This document shows, piece by piece, positions 33,854 through 41,408 of a stretch of 64,000 nucleotides of DNA. The notes under the pieces were generated by a model that was given only the letters and a program-made list of their open reading frames with translations, searched no databases and had not been told where the DNA came from. This stretch comes from Nonomuraea coxensis DSM 45129 (GTDB taxonomy: Bacteria; Actinomycetota; Actinomycetes; Streptosporangiales; Streptosporangiaceae). The stretch covers positions 7,599,001-7,663,000 of the forward strand of contig NZ_CP068985.1 in NCBI RefSeq assembly GCF_019397265.1, in the 5' to 3' direction. Numbering within the stretch: the stretch's first letter is position 1; each line of letters begins with the position of its first letter. A program made the translations under genes and the position numbers.

Positions 33854-33896
33854 GTCAGCAACGTGTCTTATGCACGGTCATGCACAGGGGGCTTAA

Positions 33897-34043
33897 TTAC
33901 GTGGACCTCGCGCGCTCGTCCGCGACGAGTTGGGCCGCGTGACGGGACACGTCCGCGTAGTACTCGCCGAGGTCGAGCAGGCCGTCCGACACCTGCTGAG
34001 CCAGCTCCGCCGTCGCATCGGCCGGCGCTTGATCAGCGGTCAC
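33897..34043 (-). CDS. Small hypothetical protein
   Basis: Peptide of 48 aa starting VTADQAPADATAEL and rich in Ala and acidic residues; one amphipathic helix is likely. I do not recognise it. GTG 34043 overlaps the stop of the upstream small gene (GTGA), the only support for it being real. It is the last of four coupled small genes. Confidence 0.5.
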   Translation of the reverse strand: MTADQAPADATAELAQQVSDGLLDLGEYYADVSRHAAQLVADERARST

Positions 34044-34420
34044 CCGACGGCCTCCAAGCCGAGGCCGTCGTGGGTGTCCCAGAGCCTGCCGCAGGCGCGG
34101 CACGTCAGCGCGCTGTGCTCGGCCCGGATCGGCGCGCCGTCAGCGCAGGCGAGGCGGGCGGCGATGTCCACGGCGAGTTGCAGACGTAGCAGGCCGTAGG
34201 TCTCGCTCACGTACGCCCGGTCGGCCGCCCGATAGTGAGGGATGTCTTGGCCTGCCACGCGCTGCTCGTTGTAGGGATCGACGACGACCAGGTAGATGGT
34301 CTTGCCGCTGTGGCCCTCGCCGCGCAGGCGGTAGGGGGACAGCCATGTCCAGTTGATCGCGGACGGCCACCGCAGGCGTACGCTCTCGGGCGCTCCGCGC
34401 AGCGCCCACCCCTGCTTCAC
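34040..34420 (-). CDS. Hypothetical protein with a Cys-pair tail
   Basis: Protein of 126 aa, not recognised. It has an aromatic N-terminus, a beta-like middle (TIYLVVVDPYNEQRVAGQDI) and a C-terminal CRACGRLWDTHDG element that could bind a metal with His residues. Overlaps of 4 nt with both neighbours (ATGA, GTGA) indicate one coupled operon under the palindrome at 34966. Confidence 0.6.
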   Translation of the reverse strand: MKQGWALRGAPESVRLRWPSAINWTWLSPYRLRGEGHSGKTIYLVVVDPYNEQRVAGQDIPHYRAADRAYVSETYGLLRLQLAVDIAARLACADGAPIRAEHSALTCRACGRLWDTHDGLGLEAVG

Positions 34421-34638
34421 GGGGTCGTGCCCGTCGTCTGGCCGCCGGTTAGCTCGTCATGCAGGGCTCTGACCTCGGCCAGAAGGGAGGCGACCTCGGT
34501 GGGGTCGTGGGCGCAGCCGGCGCGGATGGCGCGGCTGTAGTTGGCTGCCTGGGTGGCGATGCGCTTGGTGAGGGCGTCGGCGAGGGAGCCTGTGGTGCAG
34601 TCGGTGGCGATGCAGCCGGCATCTGGGGTGCTGGTCAT
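34417..34638 (-). CDS. Small hypothetical protein
   Basis: Protein of 73 aa. A short N-terminus with two Cys (GCIATDCTTG) is followed by a helical stretch (LADALTKRIATQAANYSRAI). ATG 34638 is chosen because it overlaps the stop of the upstream gene (ATGA). A longer frame to 34851 is a shadow. No homologue recognised. Confidence 0.55.
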   Translation of the reverse strand: MTSTPDAGCIATDCTTGSLADALTKRIATQAANYSRAIRAGCAHDPTEVASLLAEVRALHDELTGGQTTGTTP

Positions 34639-34940
34639 CGTGCGGGAACCCCCTGCAGGACGTGCATGATCGTGTCGGCGGCCTGGCTGATGTGGGCGGC
34701 GGGGGCGATCTCGGTCCCCCACTGCCAGCAGTAGGCGGCGCGGGTGGGGCCGAGGGGCTGGTAAACGATCGTGTCGTGGAAGCCGCGGTCGTGCGGGTTG
34801 CAGACCTGGAGCGTCGGGAAGGCCGTGGAGCCGCGTAGGCGGGCGATCCATCCCCGCCGCTCCAGCTCCGCCCTGAGGATGTCGAGTTGGTCCCGGCTGG
34901 TGAGGGCCGGAGCCGTGCGAATCTCAGTAGTCATAGTCAC
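34635..34940 (-). CDS. Small hypothetical protein, first of a four-gene operon
   Basis: Protein of 101 aa: helical start (LTSRDQLDILRAELERRGW), then a beta-rich part with aromatic residues (TLQVCNPHDRGF, YCWQWGTEIAP). I do not recognise the family. Proteins of this size beside an XRE regulator are frequent in actinomycetes. ATG 34940 lies 26 nt from a 22-nt palindrome that is a likely operator. Confidence 0.6.
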   Translation of the reverse strand: MTMTTEIRTAPALTSRDQLDILRAELERRGWIARLRGSTAFPTLQVCNPHDRGFHDTIVYQPLGPTRAAYCWQWGTEIAPAAHISQAADTIMHVLQGVPAR

Positions 34941-34965
34941 GGACAGTAAGCGTGCGCTGCCACGA

Positions 34966-34987
34966 CAATTCCACTGGAGTGGAATTG
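34966..34987. promoter_or_regulatory. Perfect palindrome before the small-gene operon
   Basis: CAATTCCACT (34966-34975) and AGTGGAATTG (34978-34987) form a perfect inverted repeat with two central bases. It lies between the start of the small-gene operon and the 3' end of the XRE regulator gene, and it is AT-richer than its surroundings. Operator function for the XRE protein is inferred. Confidence 0.65.
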
Positions 34988-34994
34988 GATAGAC

Positions 34995-36209
34995 CTAGTG
35001 GGGGATGCCCAACCGCGCGGCCAGCCCTCGGATCTCACGCCCAACAGCGTTGACTCTGGCCTGCTCCGCCATCACCGCCACCGTCTCACGGACCTTGGCA
35101 TCGTTGCGGAACCGCTGAGGCGCGATCGTCTCGGCCTGGCGCAGCCACACGATCGCCTCGTCCCGCATCTTGTGATCCCGCGCCAGACCACGCCCGACCT
35201 CGGCATAGAAGCCGGCGCGGCGTGCCGGATGCACGACAAGCTTGGCGTCCTCGACGGCCGCGGCCTTGCGCGCCACCGCCTGGCCGGACTCCCCATACTC
35301 AACAGCGACGGCGACCCGCCAGGCCGCTACGTTCGTGGCGCAGAACGCCTGCCAGTTGGCCGCCATGTCGTCAGGCAGACGGGCGGCCAACTCCTCGGCT
35401 GCACACAGCCAGTCCTCGGCCGCGCGGCCGTTGTAAGTCGCGGCGCACGCCGGCGCCGCGTTCAGCGTCAGCATCCCTAGCACCTGCAGCGCCTCGCTGT
35501 CGCGCGCATGAGGTTCGAGCTCGTCTACGGCCCGTTCGGCCAGCGTCTTGACGCGACTCCAGTTGCTGGCGCTCGGCCGGATCAGGGAGAACGCGACCTT
35601 GCCCCGGGTGACGGGGTCTCCGAGCCGTATGGCCACCTCGTCCGCGCGCATCGCCGCGATGTGGCCGAGATCGGGATGCGCGAGCGTGCGCGCCATACCG
35701 GCCGCGCACATGTACGCCTCGACAAGGGTTTCCAGGGCGAGGCGTTGCGCCTGCTCGTCGCCCGTGGCCACGTGGAAGTGGAGGTCGTCGATCAGGCCGG
35801 GCAGCAGTTGGCCGACCTCAATGTAGTCGTACCTGCGCCGGCTCCGCTCGATCGCGCCTGCCATGAGCTGCGTCAGGTCAGGCAGAGGGCGGGCCCGGTC
35901 GACGACGGGACTCCGGTACACGCCGTTCGACTCCAGAGCGTCCCTCAAGGGCGAGATGTACGCGTGCGGGGTCGACTGCAGCGGGTCGCGGGTCAGATGG
36001 GGGCCGCCCACGATGTCGGTCTCCGACACTTTGAGCGCTTGCGCGAGGCCGGCTATGTAGGAGCGGCGGTCCAGTGCGGCGAGGCCACGCTCGATGCTGG
36101 ACAGGTGGCTTTTGCTCATGCCTGCTTGGCCGGCGAGTTCCACGAGGGTCATGCGTCGCCATTTGCGTAGGGCTCGTAGTCGGGTGCCGATGGTGGCCTC
36201 GTCGTACAT
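34995..36209 (-). CDS. XRE-family helix-turn-helix regulator with long C-terminal sensor region
   Basis: Protein of 404 aa. The N-terminal HTH (TIGTRLRALRKWRRMTLVEL, then AGQAGMSKSHLSSIERGLAA) is followed by about 300 residues of alpha-helical, TPR-like sequence, the common layout of actinomycete XRE regulators whose signal is unknown. It is transcribed toward the four small genes and separated from them by the 22-nt palindrome, so it is their likely regulator. Confidence 0.8.
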   Translation of the reverse strand: MYDEATIGTRLRALRKWRRMTLVELAGQAGMSKSHLSSIERGLAALDRRSYIAGLAQALKVSETDIVGGPHLTRDPLQSTPHAYISPLRDALESNGVYRSPVVDRARPLPDLTQLMAGAIERSRRRYDYIEVGQLLPGLIDDLHFHVATGDEQAQRLALETLVEAYMCAAGMARTLAHPDLGHIAAMRADEVAIRLGDPVTRGKVAFSLIRPSASNWSRVKTLAERAVDELEPHARDSEALQVLGMLTLNAAPACAATYNGRAAEDWLCAAEELAARLPDDMAANWQAFCATNVAAWRVAVAVEYGESGQAVARKAAAVEDAKLVVHPARRAGFYAEVGRGLARDHKMRDEAIVWLRQAETIAPQRFRNDAKVRETVAVMAEQARVNAVGREIRGLAARLGIPH

Positions 36210-36356
36210 AAGCCCCGCACCTCCTGATGGTCGGCACTCTCAGGCTACGGTGCCGGGCTTCTGCCGTACCAGGCGTCGGGGTTCATCGATGGCAGGCAGG
36301 GACAGCAGAGAGCCCCGCGAGGAATGCCCCCCGCGTACGCCGGGTGATCCCTGTCG

Positions 36357-36896
36357 TTACCAGGTGTCGGGGTTTCGGCGGCGGCGTCTGCGGCCTTGGG
36401 AGGTGCGGTAGTGGGGGCGGCGGCAGGCGGCGCGGATGTTGTGGAGGATGCGGGTCGTGGTTTCGGGGCCGGGGCGCCAGCCGCGTTCGATCAGGGCGTT
36501 CGCGACGTGGTCAAGGAGGTCGGCGATCTGGCCGGGGATGACGTCACGGCGTACGGCGATCATGCGCCAGCCGCGCCGGCGGAGCTCTTCGCGGCGGTCC
36601 GTGTCGCGTTGGCGGTCGGTGGGTGAGGTGTGGTGTGGTGTTCCTGGCCGTCGTACTCGACGGCGACCTTGAACGCCTCCCAGCCCAGGTCGAGGTAGGC
36701 GTGGTGGTCGTCGCCCAGGTCGACCCTGAGCTGGGTGGAGGGTCTGGGGAGGCCGCCCTCGACGAGGATCACGCGGAGCCAGCTCTCCCTCGGGGAGGCG
36801 GCTCCGCGGTCGGCGAGGCTGAGGATGGCTTGGGTTATTCGGCGGATCCGGTTGGTCAGAGGGATTTCGGGGGGCGAGAGCGTGGGTGGGGGTGGG
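36357..36896 (-). pseudogene. DUF559-type protein remnant, truncated and frameshifted
   Basis: Read on the minus strand the coding trace runs from about 36890 (LTNRIRRITQAILSLADRGA) through WLRVILVEGGLPRPSTQLRVD and YLDLGWEAFKVAVEYDGQEHH. A one-base frame change near 36615-36635 then leads to REELRRRGWRMIAVRRDVI and stops at 36357. This is the C-terminal, endonuclease-like half of DUF559 proteins. The 5' half is missing exactly where the TnpB relict starts (36897). The frame also breaks internally, so the gene is dead. Confidence 0.75.
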
Positions 36897-37225
36897 TCAT
36901 CGGATACCTCCGAGGAAACCGCCGTCAGGCGGGGGAGGAATCAGACCCCTGCGGAGCAGGGCAGGGGCAGGCGATCCGCCGCCAGGCGGACCGCCGTCGA
37001 AACGCCGCACGACACCGCACGGTTCGGTATTGTGTTCGACGGTGGCGACAACCAAGCCACCTGCCGAATGATCAGAAACATCCTCGCCGCCGGGCTGGCG
37101 GAGAGCTGAAACGCCTGTGGAGCTGGTGTAAGACCTCAAGGGAAGCCCTTCCTGGCGGGCGACCGGCAGTGAAGCAGGAACCCTCACGGGTGACCGTGGG
37201 AATCCCCCTCGTTTACGAGGGGGAG
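36897..37225 (+). mobile_element. Relict of an IS200/IS605-type (TnpB) element, copy B
   Basis: A 329-bp segment, about 98% identical to copy A (18666-18997) but in opposite orientation. It begins with GGATACCTCCGAGGAAACC and ends with the same CCCTCGTTTACGAGGG palindrome. It encodes only scraps of a TnpB tail (RNILAAGLAES, stop, NACGAGVRPQG; VKQEPSRVTVGIP in another frame). The remainder of the gap to 37300 holds nothing recognisable. Confidence 0.65.
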
Positions 37226-37300
37226 GATGTCAAGTGGTCAGGATGGTGAAGGCGGCGTACGGGCGAGCGGCCGAGCGGGGTTCTGGGGACAACCCCGCGG

Positions 37301-37711
37301 TCAGGGGTGCAGGGTGAGGCCCTTCAAGGTTTTGTCCACGGCGTTGCGGGGGCCGTGGACGGCCAGGCCGACCAGCAGCAGCTCGTCGCTCGCCACGGCC
37401 CGCACCGCCGCCCGGTTGTCCGCGTCGTGGCCCGTCTTGAACATCTCCTCGATGTAGACGGCCACGTCCATCCCCCGCCCGATCGCCTTCTCGCGGATCC
37501 CGCGCAGTTGCGCGAGCCCGCCCTCGTACACCAGCACCGGCTGGCGGAACATCGGCAGGTACGCGACGCCCGACCCGTCCCCGTACGGCTCCCCCATGGT
37601 CTCCGGCACCCCGCCCGCCACCGCGCTCGCCAGGAAGGCGGTCACGTTGAGTCGCTGCCAGACGGCCAGGTCGTCGCGTACCACGATGGCGATCTTCGTA
37701 TCGAAACGCAT
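37301..37711 (-). CDS. DUF2000 family protein
   Basis: Protein of 136 aa beginning MRFDTKIAIVVRDDLAVWQRLNV-like, with YLPMFRQPVLVYEG and a C-terminal DELLLVGLAVHGPRNAVDK. These match DUF2000, a small alpha/beta family without a known reaction. ATG 37711 is chosen. A longer frame to 38251 overlaps the SRPBCC gene and is a shadow. Confidence 0.8.
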   Translation of the reverse strand: MRFDTKIAIVVRDDLAVWQRLNVTAFLASAVAGGVPETMGEPYGDGSGVAYLPMFRQPVLVYEGGLAQLRGIREKAIGRGMDVAVYIEEMFKTGHDADNRAAVRAVASDELLLVGLAVHGPRNAVDKTLKGLTLHP

Positions 37712-37776
37712 GGCCCCTGAGCATCCCCGGCCAGGGGCCTGCCGTCTTGTACGCTCGTGCGACCCGAGCCCAGGAG

Positions 37777-38658
37777 CTACGCCGACTCCAGGATCGGGCG
37801 CCAGTCCGGCACCTCGTGGTAGCGGCGCAGCTCCGCCAGCCCCGCCACGATCCCGCCCCACGCCGCGTACGGCGGCCGCGCGGCGTCGAACCCGCTCTGC
37901 ACCAGCGTCAGCCGGGTACGCCCGCCGCTGCCCTCCAGCTCCCACGTCCCGACGCCACCGTCGCCCCAGTCGAGCGAGAACGTACGCCCGGGCACCAGCT
38001 CCAGCACCTTGGCCGGGCTCGGGTCGTTGGCCAGGCCGCCCATGGCGAAGCGCCCGCCCACGTACGGCTCGATCTCGATCGGGAACCCGAACCACTTCGT
38101 CACCGCCTCGCTGTCGATCAGCGAGGCGAACACCTCCGCCGGCGAGGCGTCGACGACGGCCTCGGCGCGCAGCTCGGGCGAGGTGAAGTCGACGCGCGGC
38201 GTCAGCGCGCGCCCCTCCAGGTGCTCGGCCAGGTTGGCGAGGATCAGGCACCAGTACGTTTGCAGCACGCCCCTGATGCTCTTGCCGGTGATGACGTCCT
38301 GGAAGTCGAAGTGGGTCTGGGACAGCGTGACGAGCGTGGCGTCGGGACCGTCGGGCTCAAGGGCGAACTCGGTGGTGGTCTCCTCGCCGTCCAGGAGCCA
38401 GGCGAAGCGCACGGTGCGCTCGTCGGCGTGCAGTAACCGCTGGTGGGGCGCGTCGCCCTCGGGCGTGGTGGGGCCCCAGAAGGCGTAGCGGCCGGCGGGC
38501 AGGTCCGCCTCGGCCTGCTCGGCCAGCCAGACGCGCATGTCGGCGGGGTCGGTCAGCGCCTCGCGGACCCGCGCGATCGGGGCCGGGATGCGGGCGACCA
38601 GCGTCATGGGGGCGGGGTCGGTGGGCTCAGGCGTCCGCAGGTCGTCGGTCATCGTCAT
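37777..38658 (-). CDS. Tandem SRPBCC (AHSA1-like) domain protein
   Basis: Protein of 293 aa with two START/SRPBCC domains: residues 20-140 (VARIPAPIARVREALTDPADMRVWLAEQAEADL-type start; DFQDVITGKSIRGVLQTYW end) and 155-285 (AEAVVDASPAEVFASLIDS to AAWGGIVAGLAELRRY). Such domains bind hydrophobic ligands. Its start overlaps the 3' end of the upstream HTH gene by 32 nt, the common actinobacterial pairing of an HTH regulator with an AHSA1 protein. Confidence 0.83.
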   Translation of the reverse strand: MTMTDDLRTPEPTDPAPMTLVARIPAPIARVREALTDPADMRVWLAEQAEADLPAGRYAFWGPTTPEGDAPHQRLLHADERTVRFAWLLDGEETTTEFALEPDGPDATLVTLSQTHFDFQDVITGKSIRGVLQTYWCLILANLAEHLEGRALTPRVDFTSPELRAEAVVDASPAEVFASLIDSEAVTKWFGFPIEIEPYVGGRFAMGGLANDPSPAKVLELVPGRTFSLDWGDGGVGTWELEGSGGRTRLTLVQSGFDAARPPYAAWGGIVAGLAELRRYHEVPDWRPILESA

Positions 38659-39238
38659 CGTCTCCTCGACGGTCGTCGGTCTTGGGTTCTTGGGTCTTCG
38701 GGTAGCAGGCCACGGCGAGCTTGAAGGCGTCGCCCTCGGCGCCGCCGTACCGGGTGAACAGGTCCTGCAGCATCGTCTGCAGCTCGGCGAGGAACTGCCC
38801 GCGCTGCTCGGCCCGTACGTGGATCTCGCCGGACAGGCCGACGGAGGGCAGTTCGGGCGCGGTGCGGTCGAGCGCCGCGATGTCCTCCTGCACCTCCTCC
38901 ATGAGGTCCAGCAGGTAGCCGAGGCTGAGCTCGTCGCGGGCCCGCCGCAGGCCGCCGATGCGGCCGACCAGCCGTGGCGACAGCCAGTACGACCGCGCGC
39001 CGGCCTGGTAGATCCCCTCGGAGATCCCCCGGACCTTGCGCTCGGCGACCTGGTCGACGAGGCCCGCCTCGACCAGGCGTTTCACGTGGTAGTAGACGCG
39101 CTGCGGCGTCTGGCCCAGGGCTACGGCGACCTCCGAGCAGGTGCGAGGCTCGGCGAGTTGCCGCAGCACCTCGACGCGCTGCGGTTTGAGCAGTGCCTCG
39201 GCCTGCTCGATGGCTTCCAGGTACAGGACGTCTCTCAT
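38627..39238 (-). CDS. ArsR-like winged-helix regulator
   Basis: Protein of 203 aa. Its winged helix (LLKPQRVEVLRQLAEPRTCS, then EVAVALGQTPQRVYYHVKRL) resembles ArsR/HTH_20 regulators that are co-encoded with SRPBCC proteins. The C-terminal half is helical and may dimerise. ATG 39238 is chosen because GGATG lies 9 nt upstream; ATG 39250 is also in frame. The start lies next to a TTTACGTAAA palindrome, a candidate for self-control. Confidence 0.82.
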   Translation of the reverse strand: MRDVLYLEAIEQAEALLKPQRVEVLRQLAEPRTCSEVAVALGQTPQRVYYHVKRLVEAGLVDQVAERKVRGISEGIYQAGARSYWLSPRLVGRIGGLRRARDELSLGYLLDLMEEVQEDIAALDRTAPELPSVGLSGEIHVRAEQRGQFLAELQTMLQDLFTRYGGAEGDAFKLAVACYPKTQEPKTDDRRGDDDDDRRPADA

Positions 39239-39245
39239 CGCAAAA

Positions 39246-39268
39246 AACATCCTTTACGTAAAAATGTT
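39246..39268. promoter_or_regulatory. Palindromic operator candidate between HTH and AraC genes
   Basis: TTTACGTAAA (39253-39262) is a perfect 10-nt palindrome flanked by AACAT (39246-39250) and ATGTT (39264-39268). It lies in the 57-bp divergent promoter region of the ArsR-like and AraC genes, so one bound regulator could act on both. Confidence 0.5.
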
Positions 39269-39295
39269 CCTTGTCAATAGGGGACGCGGGGGAGA

Positions 39296-40138
39296 ATGGA
39301 GGGCGTGGGAGGGGACTGGGCGCGTTACTGGCGGGCCGGGCGGCGGCGGCCGCTGGAGGCCATGTACGCCCACTTCGAACGGCACGTCTACCACCGCCAC
39401 AGCCACGACACCTACTCCTTCGGCGTGACGGAGACCGGCGCCCAGTCGTTCACCTGCCGCGGCGCGGCGCACACGAGCGCGGCCGGCATGGTGATGGCGT
39501 TCAACCCGGACGACCCGCACGACGGGCACGCCGCCGACGCGCTCGGCTTCACCTACCGGATCGTGCACATCGGCCCCGCCCTGGTGTCGGAGGCGCTGGC
39601 GGACGCGACGGGCCGCAGGTCGCCGCTCCCCCTGTTCGCCGCCCCGCTGGTGGCGGACGCGGCGGCGGCGGGCGCGCTGCGCGCCTTCCACCGGGCGCTC
39701 CTGGACCCGGCCGCGACGGCCCTGCGCCGCGACGAGCTTCTCGCGGTCACGGTCACCCGCCTGGTGAGGGCCGCGGCGACGCAAGCCCCGCCGGACCCGC
39801 CGAAGGCCCGCGGGACGTCAGCGGCGGTGGCCGCGCGGGCGCGCGGATTCCTGGAGGACCACCTGCTCGACGACCCGACCGCCGAGGAGCTGGCGCGGGC
39901 GACGGGCGGCAGCAGGTTCGCGGTGTACCGGGCCTTCGTGGCGCGCTACGGCATGCCGCCCAGCGACTACCAGCGCCTGCTCCGGCTGCGCCGGGCCCGT
40001 ACGCTGATCGCGGACGGCGTCCCGATCGGCGAGGCCGCGGCGGCCACGGGCTTCGCCGACCAGAGCCACCTGACCCGCTGGTTCGTCCGCTGTTTCGGGC
40101 TGACCCCCGGCGCCTACCGGGAGGCCGGGGAGTCCTAG
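39296..40138 (+). CDS. AraC-family transcriptional regulator
   Basis: Protein of 280 aa. It has an AraC-type cupin sensing domain (MYAHFERHVYHRHSHDTYSF; FNPDDPHDGHAADALGF) and two C-terminal helix-turn-helices (ELARATGGSRFAVYRAFVAR; IGEAAAATGFADQSHLTRWF, then GLTPGAYR). GGGGGAG lies just before the ATG; GTG 39305 is an alternative. Its stop codon overlaps the convergent gmd stop. No obvious target apart from the divergent HTH gene. Confidence 0.83.
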   Translation: MEGVGGDWARYWRAGRRRPLEAMYAHFERHVYHRHSHDTYSFGVTETGAQSFTCRGAAHTSAAGMVMAFNPDDPHDGHAADALGFTYRIVHIGPALVSEALADATGRRSPLPLFAAPLVADAAAAGALRAFHRALLDPAATALRRDELLAVTVTRLVRAAATQAPPDPPKARGTSAAVAARARGFLEDHLLDDPTAEELARATGGSRFAVYRAFVARYGMPPSDYQRLLRLRRARTLIADGVPIGEAAAATGFADQSHLTRWFVRCFGLTPGAYREAGES

Positions 40139-41163
40139 GGCCAGGAGCCGTCCTGCTCGGGGTCGCCGCCGTCGGTGAGCAGCTTCAGATCGGCCTCGAC
40201 CATCGTGGCCACCAGCTCGTCGAACGACACCGTCGGCTCCCAGCCGAGCTGGTTGCGCGCCTTCTTCGGGTCGGCGCAGAGCAGGTCCACCTCGGCCGGC
40301 CGGTGCAGGGTCTGGTCGGTGACGACGTACCGCTCCCAGTCGAGCCCGGCGGCGGTGAAGGCGGCCTCGGCCAGCTCGCGCACCGACTTCATCCGCCCGG
40401 TGCCGATCACGTAGTCCTCGGGCCGGTCGGCCCGCAGCATGAGGTGCATGGCCTTGACGTAGTCGCCGGCGTACCCCCAGTCGCGCCTGGCCTCCAGGTT
40501 GCCGAGCCGCAGCTCGGAGGCGAGCCCGAGCTTGATCCTGGCGACGCCGAGCGAGACCTTCCTGGTGACGAACTCGACGCCGCGCCGCGGCGACTCGTGG
40601 TTGAAGAGGATCCCGGAGACGGCGAACATGCCGTACGACTCGCGGTAGTTCTGGGTGAGGAAGTGCCCGTACGCCTTGGCCACGCCGTAGGGCGAACGCG
40701 GGTGGAAGGCGGTGCGCTCGTTCTGCGGGGTCTCGCTGACCTGGCCGAACATCTCGGACGACGACGCCTGGTAGAAGCGGATCTGCCCGGAGGCCGCCGA
40801 GGCGCCGCCGCGCGAGACGCCCGAGCACACCCGGATCGCCTCCAGCACGCGCAGCACGCCCATCCCGGTGACCTCGGCGGTGAGCTCGGCCTGCTCCCAG
40901 GACATCGGCACGAACGAGATCGCGCCCAGGTTGTAGACCTCGTCGGGCTGCACCCGCTCCACGGCGGAGATGAGCGACCCCTGGTCGAGGAGGTCGCCGC
41001 GGACGACCTGGACGTCCGACAGCAGCCTGCGGATCCGGGAGACCCGGGGGTTGGCCTGCCCGCGGGCGAGGCCCCAGACCTCGTACCCCTGCTCCAGCAG
41101 GTGCTCCGCCAGATAGGAACCGTCCTGGCCGGTGATGCCGGTGATCAGAGCGCGCCTGGCCAA
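40135..41163 (-). CDS. gmd: GDP-mannose 4,6-dehydratase
   Basis: NAD(P)-dependent extended SDR of 342 aa that makes GDP-4-keto-6-deoxy-mannose. The nucleotide loop is TGITGQDGSYLAEHLLEQGY, the active-site Ser/Tyr/Lys lie in YQASSSEMFG and SPYGVAKAYGH, and NHESPRRGVEFVTRKV is diagnostic of Gmd. It should feed a GDP-deoxyhexose to a glycosyltransferase, and the GT4 gene is divergent from it across a KstR-type box. No GDP-fucose synthase or rhamnose-forming reductase gene is adjacent. Confidence 0.9.
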   Translation of the reverse strand: MARRALITGITGQDGSYLAEHLLEQGYEVWGLARGQANPRVSRIRRLLSDVQVVRGDLLDQGSLISAVERVQPDEVYNLGAISFVPMSWEQAELTAEVTGMGVLRVLEAIRVCSGVSRGGASAASGQIRFYQASSSEMFGQVSETPQNERTAFHPRSPYGVAKAYGHFLTQNYRESYGMFAVSGILFNHESPRRGVEFVTRKVSLGVARIKLGLASELRLGNLEARRDWGYAGDYVKAMHLMLRADRPEDYVIGTGRMKSVRELAEAAFTAAGLDWERYVVTDQTLHRPAEVDLLCADPKKARNQLGWEPTVSFDELVATMVEADLKLLTDGGDPEQDGSWP

Positions 41164-41242
41164 GGGTCCTCCAACTTCGCGTTACGCAATCCCGTTGGGA
41201 CGGAATGTACAGCTATGCACCGGGAAAGAGCAGCAGCCGACC

Positions 41243-41256
41243 TAGAACGTGTTCCA
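41243..41256. promoter_or_regulatory. KstR-type box between gmd and the glycosyltransferase operon
   Basis: TAGAACGTGTTCCA matches TnnAACnnGTTnnA at all 8 fixed positions. It sits in the 245-bp divergent promoter region, 80 nt from gmd and about 150 nt from the GT4 start. A CTACC-gaat-GGTAG hairpin near 41333 is the other visible element here. Control of either gene by KstR is inference. Confidence 0.6.
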
Positions 41257-41408
41257 CAGAACCACGTTCGGTTACCGCAACGTCGCATGTCGCACGGCCT
41301 GCGGGGACGAATGTGAGCAATTCTCGGTGACCTACCGAATGGTAGCCTTCTCGGGCTAAGGTCACATTCAATGATCTCAGGCGCCTACCGGCGGAGAAAG
41401 GGGTGTCC

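Noticed and set aside
41257..41275. A second KstR-like sequence GAACCACGTTC beside the 41243 box.
   Set aside because: AAC and GTT are separated by three bases instead of two, so it does not fit the motif.
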